Shown: piece after piece, positions 1-7,004 of the stretch | How the letters are laid out: each line of letters begins with the position of its first letter | Numbering within the stretch: the first letter of the stretch is position 1 | Source: JARDZI01 sp041639705 | Lineage (GTDB): Bacteria; Bacillota; Clostridia; Clostridiales; Caloramatoraceae | Length of the DNA stretch: 11,336 nt | NCBI GenBank assembly: GCA_041639705.1 | Contig: JBEQBT010000096.1 | Span: 1-11,336 of the forward strand | Direction of reading: 5' to 3' | Notes under the pieces: generated by a model | Told to the model about the DNA's origin: nothing | The model's input: only the letters and a program-made list of their open reading frames with translations | Database searches by the model: none | Position numbers and translations under genes: made by a program

Positions 1-470
1 TGTTTTTCATTTGCCAAAGCTTTTATCTCTTCAGTACAGCCAAATCCTCCAGTAATTAAAACTGCACACTGGTTTTCAAGGGCTAATCTATGAACCTCCT
101 CCCTGTTTCCTGCAATTAAAAGATTCCCAGGTGAAATATACCTTTCCATTACATCAATAGTCATTGCTCCTATTACAAACTTGTTAAGGGCTTTATACAG
201 ACCGTCCCTTCCACCTAGTATAGACCCCCCAATAATATTTACAACCTCTGAAAAGGTTAAGCTTTCGATATGTTTTTTTTCTAACTTCTCTATTCTAACA
301 GTTCCAACCCGGGGTATTGTACTGAGCAGTCCTAAGGCTTCAGCGTCCTTTATAGCTCTGTATGCTGTGCCTTCACTTACAGACAAATCAGTTGCAATGG
401 TTCTAACAGATATCTTGCTTCCGACTTTTAATCCTCGGACATATTTAATAATATCCTCATGCTTAGACAT
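1..470 (-). CDS. HTH + DRTGG domain regulator, YtoI-like (3' part beyond window)
   Basis: Partial gene; the first 156 codons are visible and the rest lies left of the window. Residues about 5-60 form a winged helix-turn-helix of the type that starts KHEDIIKYVRGLKVGSKISV and contains VSEGTAYRAIKDAE. Residues about 70-156 match the start of a DRTGG domain (LTFSEVV, LGGRDGLYKALNKFVIGAM, GNLLIAGNREEVHRLAL, VLITGGFG). Bacillus subtilis YtoI has this order, followed by two CBS domains and a thioesterase-like domain; those parts would be off-window. The function of this family is not established; a nucleotide-sensing transcription regulator is an inference. I chose the ATG at 470 because AGGAG lies 8 nt upstream. 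An in-frame ATG at 500 has no ribosome binding site and sits too close to the -10 box. It is downstream of whiA in the same direction but has its own promoter. Confidence 0.85.
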   Translation of the reverse strand, partial: MSKHEDIIKYVRGLKVGSKISVRTIATDLSVSEGTAYRAIKDAEALGLLSTIPRVGTVRIEKLEKKHIESLTFSEVVNIIGGSILGGRDGLYKALNKFVIGAMTIDVMERYISPGNLLIAGNREEVHRLALENQCAVLITGGFGCTEEIKALANEK

Positions 471-509
471 ATACTCAACTCCTATAATTTTCTCTACCAT
501 ATAATATAT

Positions 510-518
510 ATTATATCA
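510..518 (-). promoter_or_regulatory. Extended -10 promoter for the DRTGG gene
   Basis: Read on the minus strand the site is TGATATAAT, a TGn extended -10 joined to a consensus TATAAT. No good -35 hexamer lies 17 nt upstream, where the whiA terminator stem sits, which fits an extended -10 promoter that needs little -35 contact. The predicted start, near 503, would give a leader of about 33 nt. Inferred from sequence only. Confidence 0.45.
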
Positions 519-523
519 AAATT

Positions 524-545
524 AGCGGGTAAATCTCTACCCGCT
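524..545 (-). terminator. Hairpin terminator at the end of whiA
   Basis: A perfect 8-bp inverted repeat AGCGGGTA / TACCCGCT with a 6-nt loop. On the minus strand it begins inside the whiA stop codon and is followed by AATTTTGATA. The U-tract is short and interrupted, so termination may be partial. The tail merges with the -10 element of the next gene. Confidence 0.6.
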
Positions 546-1491
546 ATTCCTTAAGTTCCTCTGCTATTTTTTCGATTTTTCTAAGTCTATGGTTAACTCC
601 AGATTTTCCAATAGGGGGATCAAGCATTTCTCCAATTTCCTTTAGAGTAATATCAGGATAATTTAACCTTACTTCTGCAATTTCTCTAAGTCCTGGTGGA
701 AGTTTTCTCAAGCCAACCTTACCTTGTATATACCTAATTGACTCTATCTGTCTTATTGCAGCATCTACAGTTTTATTTAGGTTAGCTGTTTCACAGTTAA
801 CCAGTCTGTTTACATTGTTTCTTACTTCCTTATAAACCCTTACATTCTCTAAATCCAGTAAAGCTGAATGGGCTCCTATAATATTAAGCAGATCAACTAT
901 TTGCTCTCCTTCTTTAAGATATACAACAAAGCTATTTTTCCTTTGTATTATCTTTGCATGAAGCTCAAATGTATTAATTATTTTAACCAACTCTTCTGCC
1001 TGTTCTATTGTATTAGCTACAAACTCCATGTGATAGGTTTTCTCAGGATTGCTTATTGAACCTCCTCCAAGAAAAGCTCCCCTTAAATATGCCCTTCTAC
1101 AGCAGTTCTTTTTCATTATGTCGCTACTTATTTTATTATTAAAACCTAATTTTCCATCCCCATATTCCTTTAATATACCAGTTTTTATAAGTATGCTCTT
1201 GGCTCCCATTTCCTTAGTTATTGAAAGTAAGTAAATATTATTTTTTTTAAGGGTATTATTTTTTTTAACCAATATTTCAATATGAATATTGAATACTTTT
1301 TTCATAAGAGTAAACACTCTTCTTGCAATTGCTGGATTCTCCGTAGTTATTCTACAGCTTAACCCTTGCTTTCCATTTATCCCAATAGTGCCGCTCATTC
1401 TCAAAAGAGCCGATATTTCAGCAATATCACAACACTCCTTTTCATCACTTATTCTACATATTTCATTTTTTGCAACTGATGAAAATGACAC
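544..1491 (-). CDS. whiA: WhiA family DNA-binding protein
   Basis: 315 aa, the usual length for Firmicute WhiA. The N-terminal two thirds has the LAGLIDADG-endonuclease-like fold of the family (for example RAYLRGAFLGGGSISNPE near residues 133-150), which has lost nuclease activity in characterised members. The C-terminal 40 residues carry the WhiA helix-turn-helix (LNYPDITLKEIGEML, GKSGVNHRLRKIEKIAEEL). WhiA triggers sporulation septation in Streptomyces; in Bacillus it affects division and chromosome segregation without acting as a classical regulator. The start is GTG at 1491, with AGAGGTG 5 nt upstream, and the yvcK stop lies 4 nt before it, so the two are probably translationally coupled. 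It is the last gene of the PHP1-rapZ-yvcK-whiA unit and ends in a hairpin. Confidence 0.95.
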   Translation of the reverse strand: MSFSSVAKNEICRISDEKECCDIAEISALLRMSGTIGINGKQGLSCRITTENPAIARRVFTLMKKVFNIHIEILVKKNNTLKKNNIYLLSITKEMGAKSILIKTGILKEYGDGKLGFNNKISSDIMKKNCCRRAYLRGAFLGGGSISNPEKTYHMEFVANTIEQAEELVKIINTFELHAKIIQRKNSFVVYLKEGEQIVDLLNIIGAHSALLDLENVRVYKEVRNNVNRLVNCETANLNKTVDAAIRQIESIRYIQGKVGLRKLPPGLREIAEVRLNYPDITLKEIGEMLDPPIGKSGVNHRLRKIEKIAEELKE

Positions 1492-1495
1492 ACTA

Positions 1496-2818
1496 TCACC
1501 TCTTTTCTTTTATTCTCTCTGACAAGTAATAATAATCTAAAATTCTTCTTTTATTCATAGGCATAATATATTTTAATATAAGCTTCATAATTACTATTGA
1601 TAGTTTTTTTGTATTATGCCTTAATAACCCATCCTTGATTTGAATCAAGTCTTCAGTAATTATTTCAATATTTTCGGGTATGTTTTCTTTGTCAATCTCA
1701 ACCATATCCTGTCCATCGTTTTTATATTTTTCATAATACTCATCAGGTATAACTCCATCATTTGCAATAACAAAGTCAAATAATACTTCATCACAATGCT
1801 CTGAAATTGCATTTATATGATCTGAAAGCTTATAACCATCTGTTTCCCCTGGTTGTGTCATTATATTGGAAACGTATATTTTTAAAGCCTTTGATTTCTT
1901 TATGCTTCCAGAAATTTTTTCAATTATAAGATTTGATAATACGCTTGTGAAAAGACTACCAGGACCCATTAAAATGCAATCTGCATTTTCAATAGCAAAT
2001 AAGGCGTTTTCAAATGGTTCTGGGTTTGAGGGCTCAAGAAATACTTTCTTTATTCCTGATCTATAATTAATACTCTCAACAGGAATGTTGGATTCTCCCT
2101 TAACTACGACTCCATTTTCAAGCATTGCACATAGTGTTACATCCTCTAAGGTAACAGGATAAACCTTGCCTTGGACAGCTAGTACATCACTCATTTTTTT
2201 TATTCCTTCTTCAAAATTTGAGGATATACCATTCATTGCAGCTATAAACAGGTTCCCAAAATTTTGCCCCTTTAGGCTTCCTTCCTTAAACCTATACTGC
2301 ATTAACTCCTCCATTAGGGGTTCTGTATGTGCTAAAGCTACAAGGCAGTTTCTAATATCTCCTGGAGGCAACATTCCTAAATCCTCTCTGAGCATTCCAG
2401 AGCCTCCACCATCATCTGCAACTGTTACTACAGCAGTTATATTTGATGTATATTCCTTAAGCCCTCTGAGCATTGTTGAAAGTCCTGTTCCTCCTCCGAT
2501 AGCTACTATTCTAGGTCCTCTAACTAATAACCTTTGTTCATACAATAAGTCAGTTAACAGTTGTGCGTTTATACCGCTGTTCATACTTGTACCTGAAAGA
2601 AGGGATAATATGCTCTTAAACCCTAATCTTAAAGCTGCATATATTATTATAACTCCAAGAAAGCTTGTATATATATATAATACCAGATATTTATCAAATA
2701 TTGGTCCTCTAAATAGGACCTTTGATATTCCAAGTACAAAAACAGCAAGCCCCAGCATACCCATAAGAAGCCATCTCTTGATTTTTATCCCAGGCTTAAG
2801 CCAGTCAAACAAACTCAT
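1496..2818 (-). CDS. yvcK: YvcK/CofD-like gluconeogenesis factor with N-terminal membrane segments
   Basis: 440 aa. Residues about 14-34 and 44-64 are two hydrophobic segments likely to span the membrane. The rest is a CofD-like domain: IVAIGGGTGLSTMLRGLK at 104-121, VTVADDGGGSG at 131-141, LPPGDIRNCLVALA around 150-163 and NFGNLFIAA at 187-194. Bacillus YvcK is about 317 aa and lacks the membrane segments; longer forms like this are found in clostridia. YvcK binds UDP-sugars, is needed for growth on gluconeogenic carbon sources and influences PBP1 placement and cell shape. Whether this form is enzymatically active is unknown. Start ATG at 2818 overlaps the rapZ stop by one base (TAATG), with CGGAGGA 9 nt upstream inside rapZ. 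whiA follows after 4 nt. Confidence 0.95.
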   Translation of the reverse strand: MSLFDWLKPGIKIKRWLLMGMLGLAVFVLGISKVLFRGPIFDKYLVLYIYTSFLGVIIIYAALRLGFKSILSLLSGTSMNSGINAQLLTDLLYEQRLLVRGPRIVAIGGGTGLSTMLRGLKEYTSNITAVVTVADDGGGSGMLREDLGMLPPGDIRNCLVALAHTEPLMEELMQYRFKEGSLKGQNFGNLFIAAMNGISSNFEEGIKKMSDVLAVQGKVYPVTLEDVTLCAMLENGVVVKGESNIPVESINYRSGIKKVFLEPSNPEPFENALFAIENADCILMGPGSLFTSVLSNLIIEKISGSIKKSKALKIYVSNIMTQPGETDGYKLSDHINAISEHCDEVLFDFVIANDGVIPDEYYEKYKNDGQDMVEIDKENIPENIEIITEDLIQIKDGLLRHNTKKLSIVIMKLILKYIMPMNKRRILDYYYLSERIKEKR

Positions 2819-3693
2819 TATTTAAAATCCTCCGATATATCTTCTGAAATGTCCCTATGGTCTATATGAACTGTATGATCCTTCTTTTTCAGGTTTTCGT
2901 ATATGGAATTTGAGATTACTACAGATCTATGCCGTCCTCCTGTACATCCGATTCCTATAACAAGTTGTGTCTTGCCTTCCTTAATATAGTAAGGAATAAG
3001 GAACTCTAACAGATCATCAATTTTGCTAACAAATTCAACGGCTTCCGGCCATTTTAACACATAATTCTTTACTTCTTCTTCATTTCCTGAATGGGTTTTT
3101 AGTTCTTCAATATAATAAGGATTGGGTAAAAATCTTACATCAAAAACAGAATCACAATCAAGTGGAATGCCATATTTAAATCCAAAGGACATTACCGTGA
3201 TCATAAGACTTTCAAATTTTTCACCTATAACATATATCTTTTTAAGCTCTTCTCGAAGCTGCCTTGATGAAAGATTTGAAGTTTCAATTACATGTGTTGC
3301 TCTTTCATATACATCTGAAAGTATTTCTCTTTCTTCCATTATACCATTTATAATTCTATCACTCTTAGCAAGTGGATGATTCCTTCTTGATTCCTTATAT
3401 CTTTTAACAAGGACTTCATCAGAGGCATCAAGGAAAAGTATTTCATACTCATAACCCATTTCAATAAGTGCTTTTAACCCATTAAAAAGGTCATCAAAAA
3501 ATTCTCCACCTCTTATGTCCACGACAATTGCTACCTTTTCTATTTTCCCTTCTGCCTGGTGACATATTTCTGCAAACTTTGGTATAAGTGCAGGAGGAAG
3601 ATTATCTATGCAAAAATATCCAAAATCCTCGAGACATCTTATGGTCTGGGTTTTTCCTGCACCAGACAAACCTGTTACAATAACAAATTTCAT
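2818..3693 (-). CDS. rapZ: RapZ/YvcJ nucleotide-binding protein
   Basis: 291 aa, the normal family length. A Walker A motif GLSGAGKT lies at 8-15, FCIDNLPP at 27-34, a Walker B-like VVDIRG at 57-62, and the C-terminal domain has the family signature GCTGGRHRSV at 249-258. In E. coli RapZ is an RNA-binding adaptor that delivers GlmZ to RNase E and so controls glucosamine-6-phosphate synthase. In Firmicutes YvcJ hydrolyses nucleotides and is linked to competence; its RNA role there is not settled. Start ATG at 3693 has AGGAGGG 7 nt upstream. The gene overlaps yvcK by 1 nt. The 129-nt gap to PHP1 is filled by three hairpins (see the repeat entry), which may affect expression of rapZ relative to PHP1. 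Confidence 0.95.
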   Translation of the reverse strand: MKFVIVTGLSGAGKTQTIRCLEDFGYFCIDNLPPALIPKFAEICHQAEGKIEKVAIVVDIRGGEFFDDLFNGLKALIEMGYEYEILFLDASDEVLVKRYKESRRNHPLAKSDRIINGIMEEREILSDVYERATHVIETSNLSSRQLREELKKIYVIGEKFESLMITVMSFGFKYGIPLDCDSVFDVRFLPNPYYIEELKTHSGNEEEVKNYVLKWPEAVEFVSKIDDLLEFLIPYYIKEGKTQLVIGIGCTGGRHRSVVISNSIYENLKKKDHTVHIDHRDISEDISEDFK

Positions 3694-3727
3694 TTAATTC
3701 CCTCCTAAGCTTTTATCGATTTCCAAG

Positions 3728-3825
3728 ACTCCACCTTCTATAAGGTGGAGTTGCCTTTTTCTACTTCAGGTGGGGTAGAGTCCCCACCTGAAGCCCCGAT
3801 GTCCAGCTTTAGCTGGACGAGTTCA
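3728..3825. mobile_element. Three-hairpin element, possible non-autonomous IS200/IS605 relic
   Basis: Three perfect inverted repeats lie in 91 bp. Hairpin A (3728-3751) is ACTCCACCTT / AAGGTGGAGT with a 4-nt loop. Hairpin B (3764-3793) is CTTCAGGTGGGG / CCCCACCTGAAG with a 6-nt loop. Hairpin C (3801-3818) is GTCCAGC / GCTGGAC with a TTTA loop. On the plus strand hairpin B runs into GAAGCCCCGATG, followed by hairpin C and GAGTTCAC. From memory this resembles the right ends of clostridial IS200/IS605 elements, where a short hairpin sits just before the cleavage site. No transposase or tnpB coding is present, so this would be a palindrome-bearing non-autonomous copy. The GC content is higher than its surroundings. 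A cluster of REP-like hairpins is the alternative. The hairpins are seen directly; the family assignment is inference. Confidence 0.5.
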
Positions 3826-4554
3826 CTTTACTGCATTTACTATTCTCTCAGCTGGGAGACCTGCATCCTCAGCAATCCTTATTCCATTTTCAAAGTTACC
3901 AACATCCTGTGGTCTATGAGCATCACTATCAATTGCAAATGTGACTCCTTCCTTCATAGCAATTCTAACATATTCTACAGTCATAAATCCATGACTTGCA
4001 TTAATTTCTAGAAGTGTTCCTCTTTTTGCTGCAGCTCTTGCAAGCTCCCTAGTATCTATGTCTGCCTTTGCCCCTGGATGGGTAATTATATCAATATTAT
4101 ATCTATTTATTGCACTAATCATTGCCCTTGTGATAATTTTTCTATTGCTATCCCGAAGTGACGGAATTATTTTGGAAAGCCAATTCCTTATAAAAAGTTT
4201 ATGAAAATCATGAATTGAACCTGGAATTGCTCCATTATGATATCCTACAAGTAGTTTATCAAATAGCTTAATATCCTCATTTTTAACATCTATATCACCA
4301 TCACAGCTTATTAAATTAGCTTCCACTCCCAACTTGATTTCAATATTATTATATTCCTTTTTAAGCTCATCAATTTCTTCTCTCATCTTTTTTAGATTTT
4401 TTATTTTTACTCCATATGTAAAATGTCCAGGACCGTGATCAGATATAACAATTTCCTTCAAACCCTTTCTTACAGCTTCCTCTACATTTTCTCTTATTGT
4501 TCCTTTTCCATGGCTATATATGGTGTGCGTATGATAATCTGCAAAAAGCTTCAT
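3823..4554 (-). CDS. PHP-domain metallohydrolase (PHP1), YcdX-like
   Basis: 243 aa. The family's metal ligands are in order: HTHTIYSHG (H8, H10, H15), SDHGPGH (D39, H40, H44), GVEAN (E78), VGYHNG (H106), THPGAK (H159), EIN (E183) and IDSDAHRP (D211, H213). This is the complete trinuclear PHP site, so the protein should be an active phosphoesterase. Relatives include YcdX-type phosphatases and histidinol phosphatases; the substrate cannot be read from sequence. Start ATG at 4554 has GGAGGGG 6 nt upstream, after a promoter at 4586-4614. It is a paralogue of PHP2 (7005-7733). It lacks roughly 18 C-terminal residues present in PHP2, and its TGA stop comes from the edge of the hairpin element at 3728-3825. 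It leads the rapZ-yvcK-whiA unit. Confidence 0.9.
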   Translation of the reverse strand: MKLFADYHTHTIYSHGKGTIRENVEEAVRKGLKEIVISDHGPGHFTYGVKIKNLKKMREEIDELKKEYNNIEIKLGVEANLISCDGDIDVKNEDIKLFDKLLVGYHNGAIPGSIHDFHKLFIRNWLSKIIPSLRDSNRKIITRAMISAINRYNIDIITHPGAKADIDTRELARAAAKRGTLLEINASHGFMTVEYVRIAMKEGVTFAIDSDAHRPQDVGNFENGIRIAEDAGLPAERIVNAVK

Positions 4555-4585
4555 TTTTTCCCCTCCGACTTTCCTATTATAAGAA

Positions 4586-4614
4586 AATATAACACATAGT
4601 TATATTGCTATCAA
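4586..4614 (-). promoter_or_regulatory. Promoter for PHP1-rapZ-yvcK-whiA
   Basis: On the minus strand: TTGATA (4609-4614), a spacer of exactly 17 nt, then TATATT (4586-4591). The predicted start is near 4579, about 25 nt before the PHP1 ATG. It lies just after the hisC terminator, as expected for an independent unit. Confidence 0.7.
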
Positions 4615-4631
4615 TACTAATGTATAAAACT

Positions 4632-4663
4632 TAAAAAGAACTCAGGTGTATTACCTGAGTTCT
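4632..4663 (-). terminator. Intrinsic terminator of hisC
   Basis: A perfect 11-bp stem AGAACTCAGGT / ACCTGAGTTCT with a 5-nt loop, starting 6 nt after the hisC stop. On the minus strand it runs directly into TTTTTAAGTTTTATA. This is the strongest terminator on the minus strand in the window. Confidence 0.9.
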
Positions 4664-4669
4664 GTAAAA

Positions 4670-5752
4670 TCATTTTAGTATTTTTTCCAATTCACTTACA
4701 AACCTCATATTCTGAGCCATTGTTCCTATACTTACCCTGAGCCACCCATTCATATCGAATAAGTAGCCTGGTCTTACTATTATTCCCTTTCTTAAAAGAG
4801 CATCAAATACTCCCTTATCATCTCTATTAATGTTAACCATTATGAAATTTGCCTCTGTTACTATATATTCAAGACCCATTCTCTTAAATTCATTATAAAA
4901 ATATAACTTTCCATTTGTATTTTCATCTATTGCTCTTTTTAGAAATTCCTTATCCTTTAATGCAGCAATTGCAGCTGCCTGAGCAATAATATTAATATCA
5001 AAGGGTCCTATAATAGCATTCATATATTGGGTAATTTCTTCGCTGGCAATACCATATCCAATTCTTAAACCTGCAAGTCCATATGCCTTTGAAAAAGTTC
5101 TTAAGATAATCATATTATCATGTTTATTAATAATAGACATTGTATCTGGATATCTGTCATCAGTTACATATTCTCTATATGCTTCATCCACTACAACAAC
5201 AACATCCTTTGGAATTCTATCTAGTGCATAGAATAACTCTTCTCCTGTTATTATTGGTCCTGTAGGATTGTTAGGAGTACATAACCATATAATTCTTGTT
5301 CTTTCGTTTATAGCATTAATTGTTTTTTTTATGTCAACTCCATAATTTTTCATTGGGATTTTAACTATTTTACCACCCATAAGTTGAGTGCTGTCCTCAT
5401 ATCTTTGAAAGGAAACTTCAGGCATTATTGTCTCATCACCTGGATTTACAAATAGATTACAGATAACTCTTAATAGAAGATCTGAACCTGTTCCACAAAA
5501 TATCCTGTTTGAATCAATACCAAGATGTTTTGAAAGTGCTTTTTTTAATTCAAAGTTAGCTGCATCAGGATAAAGGTTAACTCCCCCCGCATGATTTGCA
5601 ATTACCTTTTGTACTTCAGGTGAACAGCCTAACGGGTTTTCATTTGAAGCCATTTTGATAATATCATCAAGTCCTAGTTCTCTTTTAACCTCATCAATAG
5701 GTTTTCCAGCCTGATAAGCCTTAAGTCCAAGTATTGCATCCCTTATTTTCAT
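4670..5752 (-). CDS. hisC: Histidinol-phosphate aminotransferase
   Basis: 360 aa, fold type I PLP aminotransferase of normal HisC length. Visible family features are the N-terminal GLKAYQAGKPIDEVKRELGL, KMASNENPLG at 33-42, the PLP phosphate-binding GTGSD at 87-91, CTPNNPTG at 158-165, VDEAYREY at 188-195, the Schiff-base lysine K222 in TFSKAYGLAGLR, and R230. It converts imidazole-acetol phosphate and glutamate to histidinol phosphate and 2-oxoglutarate; some members also transaminate aromatic keto acids. The ATG at 5752 follows GGGGGG, an unusual but usable G-rich site. It stands alone: no other his gene is in the window, and it has its own leader and a strong terminator. Its neighbours are cell-wall genes and two PHP hydrolases. 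PHP enzymes include histidinol phosphatases, so a functional link with PHP1 is possible but unproven. Confidence 0.92.
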   Translation of the reverse strand: MKIRDAILGLKAYQAGKPIDEVKRELGLDDIIKMASNENPLGCSPEVQKVIANHAGGVNLYPDAANFELKKALSKHLGIDSNRIFCGTGSDLLLRVICNLFVNPGDETIMPEVSFQRYEDSTQLMGGKIVKIPMKNYGVDIKKTINAINERTRIIWLCTPNNPTGPIITGEELFYALDRIPKDVVVVVDEAYREYVTDDRYPDTMSIINKHDNMIILRTFSKAYGLAGLRIGYGIASEEITQYMNAIIGPFDINIIAQAAAIAALKDKEFLKRAIDENTNGKLYFYNEFKRMGLEYIVTEANFIMVNINRDDKGVFDALLRKGIIVRPGYLFDMNGWLRVSIGTMAQNMRFVSELEKILK

Positions 5753-5801
5753 TAATATTCCCCCCGTTTTTTAATGTTCTTAGCTTCCAGCTACCAATTA
5801 T

Positions 5802-5830
5802 ATAATATTATATATATTACATATTTACAA
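5802..5830 (-). promoter_or_regulatory. Candidate promoter for hisC
   Basis: On the minus strand: TTGTAA (5825-5830), a 17-nt spacer, then TATTAT (5802-5807). The surrounding sequence is so AT-rich that other -10-like hexamers occur nearby, so the exact position is uncertain. The leader to the hisC ATG would be about 40 nt. Confidence 0.4.
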
Positions 5831-5839
5831 CATATCAGC

Positions 5840-5887
5840 ATACTATATATAAAACATTGAAGTTATATATACATAACACATTGAAGT
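5840..5887 (-). repeat. Imperfect 24-bp tandem repeat upstream of hisC
   Basis: Two adjacent 24-nt units (5864-5887 and 5840-5863 on the minus strand) both begin ACTTCAATGT and share 18 of their first 20 positions. A partial third match, ACTTCGATTTT, lies further upstream at about 5902-5912. The units end about 10 nt before the candidate hisC -35 box, where an activator or repressor site could sit. Confidence 0.55.
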
Positions 5888-5984
5888 GATAAAGTATCAT
5901 AATATCCCTGGAAAATCGAAGTCTGTACTACAATAATATATGTTTTTTTATAGAATAAATGAATATATAAAAACAGGCCAGGAT

Positions 5985-6896
5985 TTACTCCTCACCTATT
6001 ATTCTTACCTCAGGCTCAAGTGCTACATTATATTTTTCCTTTATTGTTTTTTGAATCTTTTCAATTAATCCTAATACATCCTTTGCGGTAGCATTATTAT
6101 GGTTAATTACAAAGCCTGCATGCTTTTGAGAAATGGAAGCACCTCCATTTGACATACCCTTTATGCCTGCATCCTCTATTAGCTTTCCAGCAAAGTGCCC
6201 AATTGGTCTTTTAAAAGTACTTCCTGCACTTGGATAGTTTAAGGGTTGTTTTTCTGCTCTTCTTCTATTCAAATCATCCATTAGGTTTTTTATTTCCTCA
6301 TAATTGCCCTTTTCAAGTTTAAAAACTGCTTCTAGTACTATATAGTTATTTTTTTGAATAATACTATTTCTATAGGATAAATCTAATTCTTCCTTGTTTA
6401 GTTTAAATTGGTTACCCATCATATCCATCACAATTGCATAATTAATAATATCCTTCATTTCAGGTCCATAGGCTCCTGCATTCATAGTTACAGCCCCTCC
6501 TACTGTTCCAGGAATTCCTGAAGCGAACTCCATTCCCTTAAGGCTGTATTTTAAGGCTTCCATTGCTGCAGTTGAGAGTGCTGCACCTGCTTCTGCTTTT
6601 AAATTATCACCATCAGCACTAACATTATTAAGCCGTGAGAGTTTAATGATTACTCCTCTATAGCCACCATCCCTGACAATTAGATTACTTCCATTGCCAA
6701 TAATATAAAAATTTATTCCATGCTTGCTGCATAGCTTTACAGCATCCCCTACCTGACCTGGTGTTTTAGGTAATAGAAAAATATCTGCTGGACCCCCAAC
6801 CTTAAAGGATGTATGGTTTTTCATAGGTTCATTATATTTAATACCATCTCCAGTAATTATATTTTCCAATTCAAGCTTAAGCTTCTCAAGACTCAT
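5985..6896 (-). CDS. murB: UDP-N-acetylenolpyruvoylglucosamine reductase
   Basis: 303 aa, as in Gram-positive MurB. The FAD-binding half shows HTSFKVGGPADIFL at 28-41, GNGSNLIVRDGG at 67-78 and GIPGTVGGAVTMNAGAYG at 127-144. The substrate half shows SYRNSII with R176, the catalytic serine in SAGSTFKRP (S226), GFVINH at 261-266 and the catalytic glutamate in LEPEVRIIG (E296). It reduces UDP-GlcNAc-enolpyruvate to UDP-MurNAc with NADPH in the cytoplasm, an essential peptidoglycan step. The ATG at 6896 has AGGGAG about 8 nt upstream. The 108-nt gap from PHP2 shows no convincing promoter, so co-transcription with upstream genes is likely. No strong terminator follows; only a T-rich stretch after the stop. 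Confidence 0.96.
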   Translation of the reverse strand: MSLEKLKLELENIITGDGIKYNEPMKNHTSFKVGGPADIFLLPKTPGQVGDAVKLCSKHGINFYIIGNGSNLIVRDGGYRGVIIKLSRLNNVSADGDNLKAEAGAALSTAAMEALKYSLKGMEFASGIPGTVGGAVTMNAGAYGPEMKDIINYAIVMDMMGNQFKLNKEELDLSYRNSIIQKNNYIVLEAVFKLEKGNYEEIKNLMDDLNRRRAEKQPLNYPSAGSTFKRPIGHFAGKLIEDAGIKGMSNGGASISQKHAGFVINHNNATAKDVLGLIEKIQKTIKEKYNVALEPEVRIIGEE

Positions 6897-6969
6897 ATAT
6901 TCATCTCCCTAATAATAAATCGCATTTCCAATATATTTTAGTAAATGCATAAATCAATTAATATGTTAC

Positions 6970-7003
6970 CATAATTTACATTTCAGAAAACTGTTAAATT
7001 ATG
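6970..7003 (-). repeat. Hairpin between PHP2 and murB
   Basis: A 9-bp inverted repeat CATAATTTA / TAAATTATG starts 1 nt after the PHP2 stop, with an inner CAG-AAAA-CTG mini-stem in its 16-nt loop. No U-run follows on the minus strand, so it is more likely an mRNA-stabilising or processing structure than a terminator. It is AT-rich and could be chance. Confidence 0.35.
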
Positions 7004-7004
7004 A

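Noticed and set aside
181..504. 107-aa plus-strand open frame
   Set aside because: Antisense to the DRTGG-domain gene, whose protein sequence is clearly conserved.
2166..2825. 219-aa open frame on the plus strand
   Set aside because: It lies wholly antisense to the conserved yvcK gene, has no ribosome binding site and no recognisable domain; it is a by-product of yvcK codon use.
3728..3758. Plus-strand intrinsic terminator (hairpin A followed by GCCTTTTT)
   Set aside because: The stem and T-run are good on the plus strand, but no plus-strand gene precedes it; it is better explained as part of the three-hairpin element.
5960..5990. Possible murB terminator
   Set aside because: There is a T-run after the stop, but the only stem is about 4 bp (AGGA/TCCT) and overlaps the stop codon; not strong enough to list.
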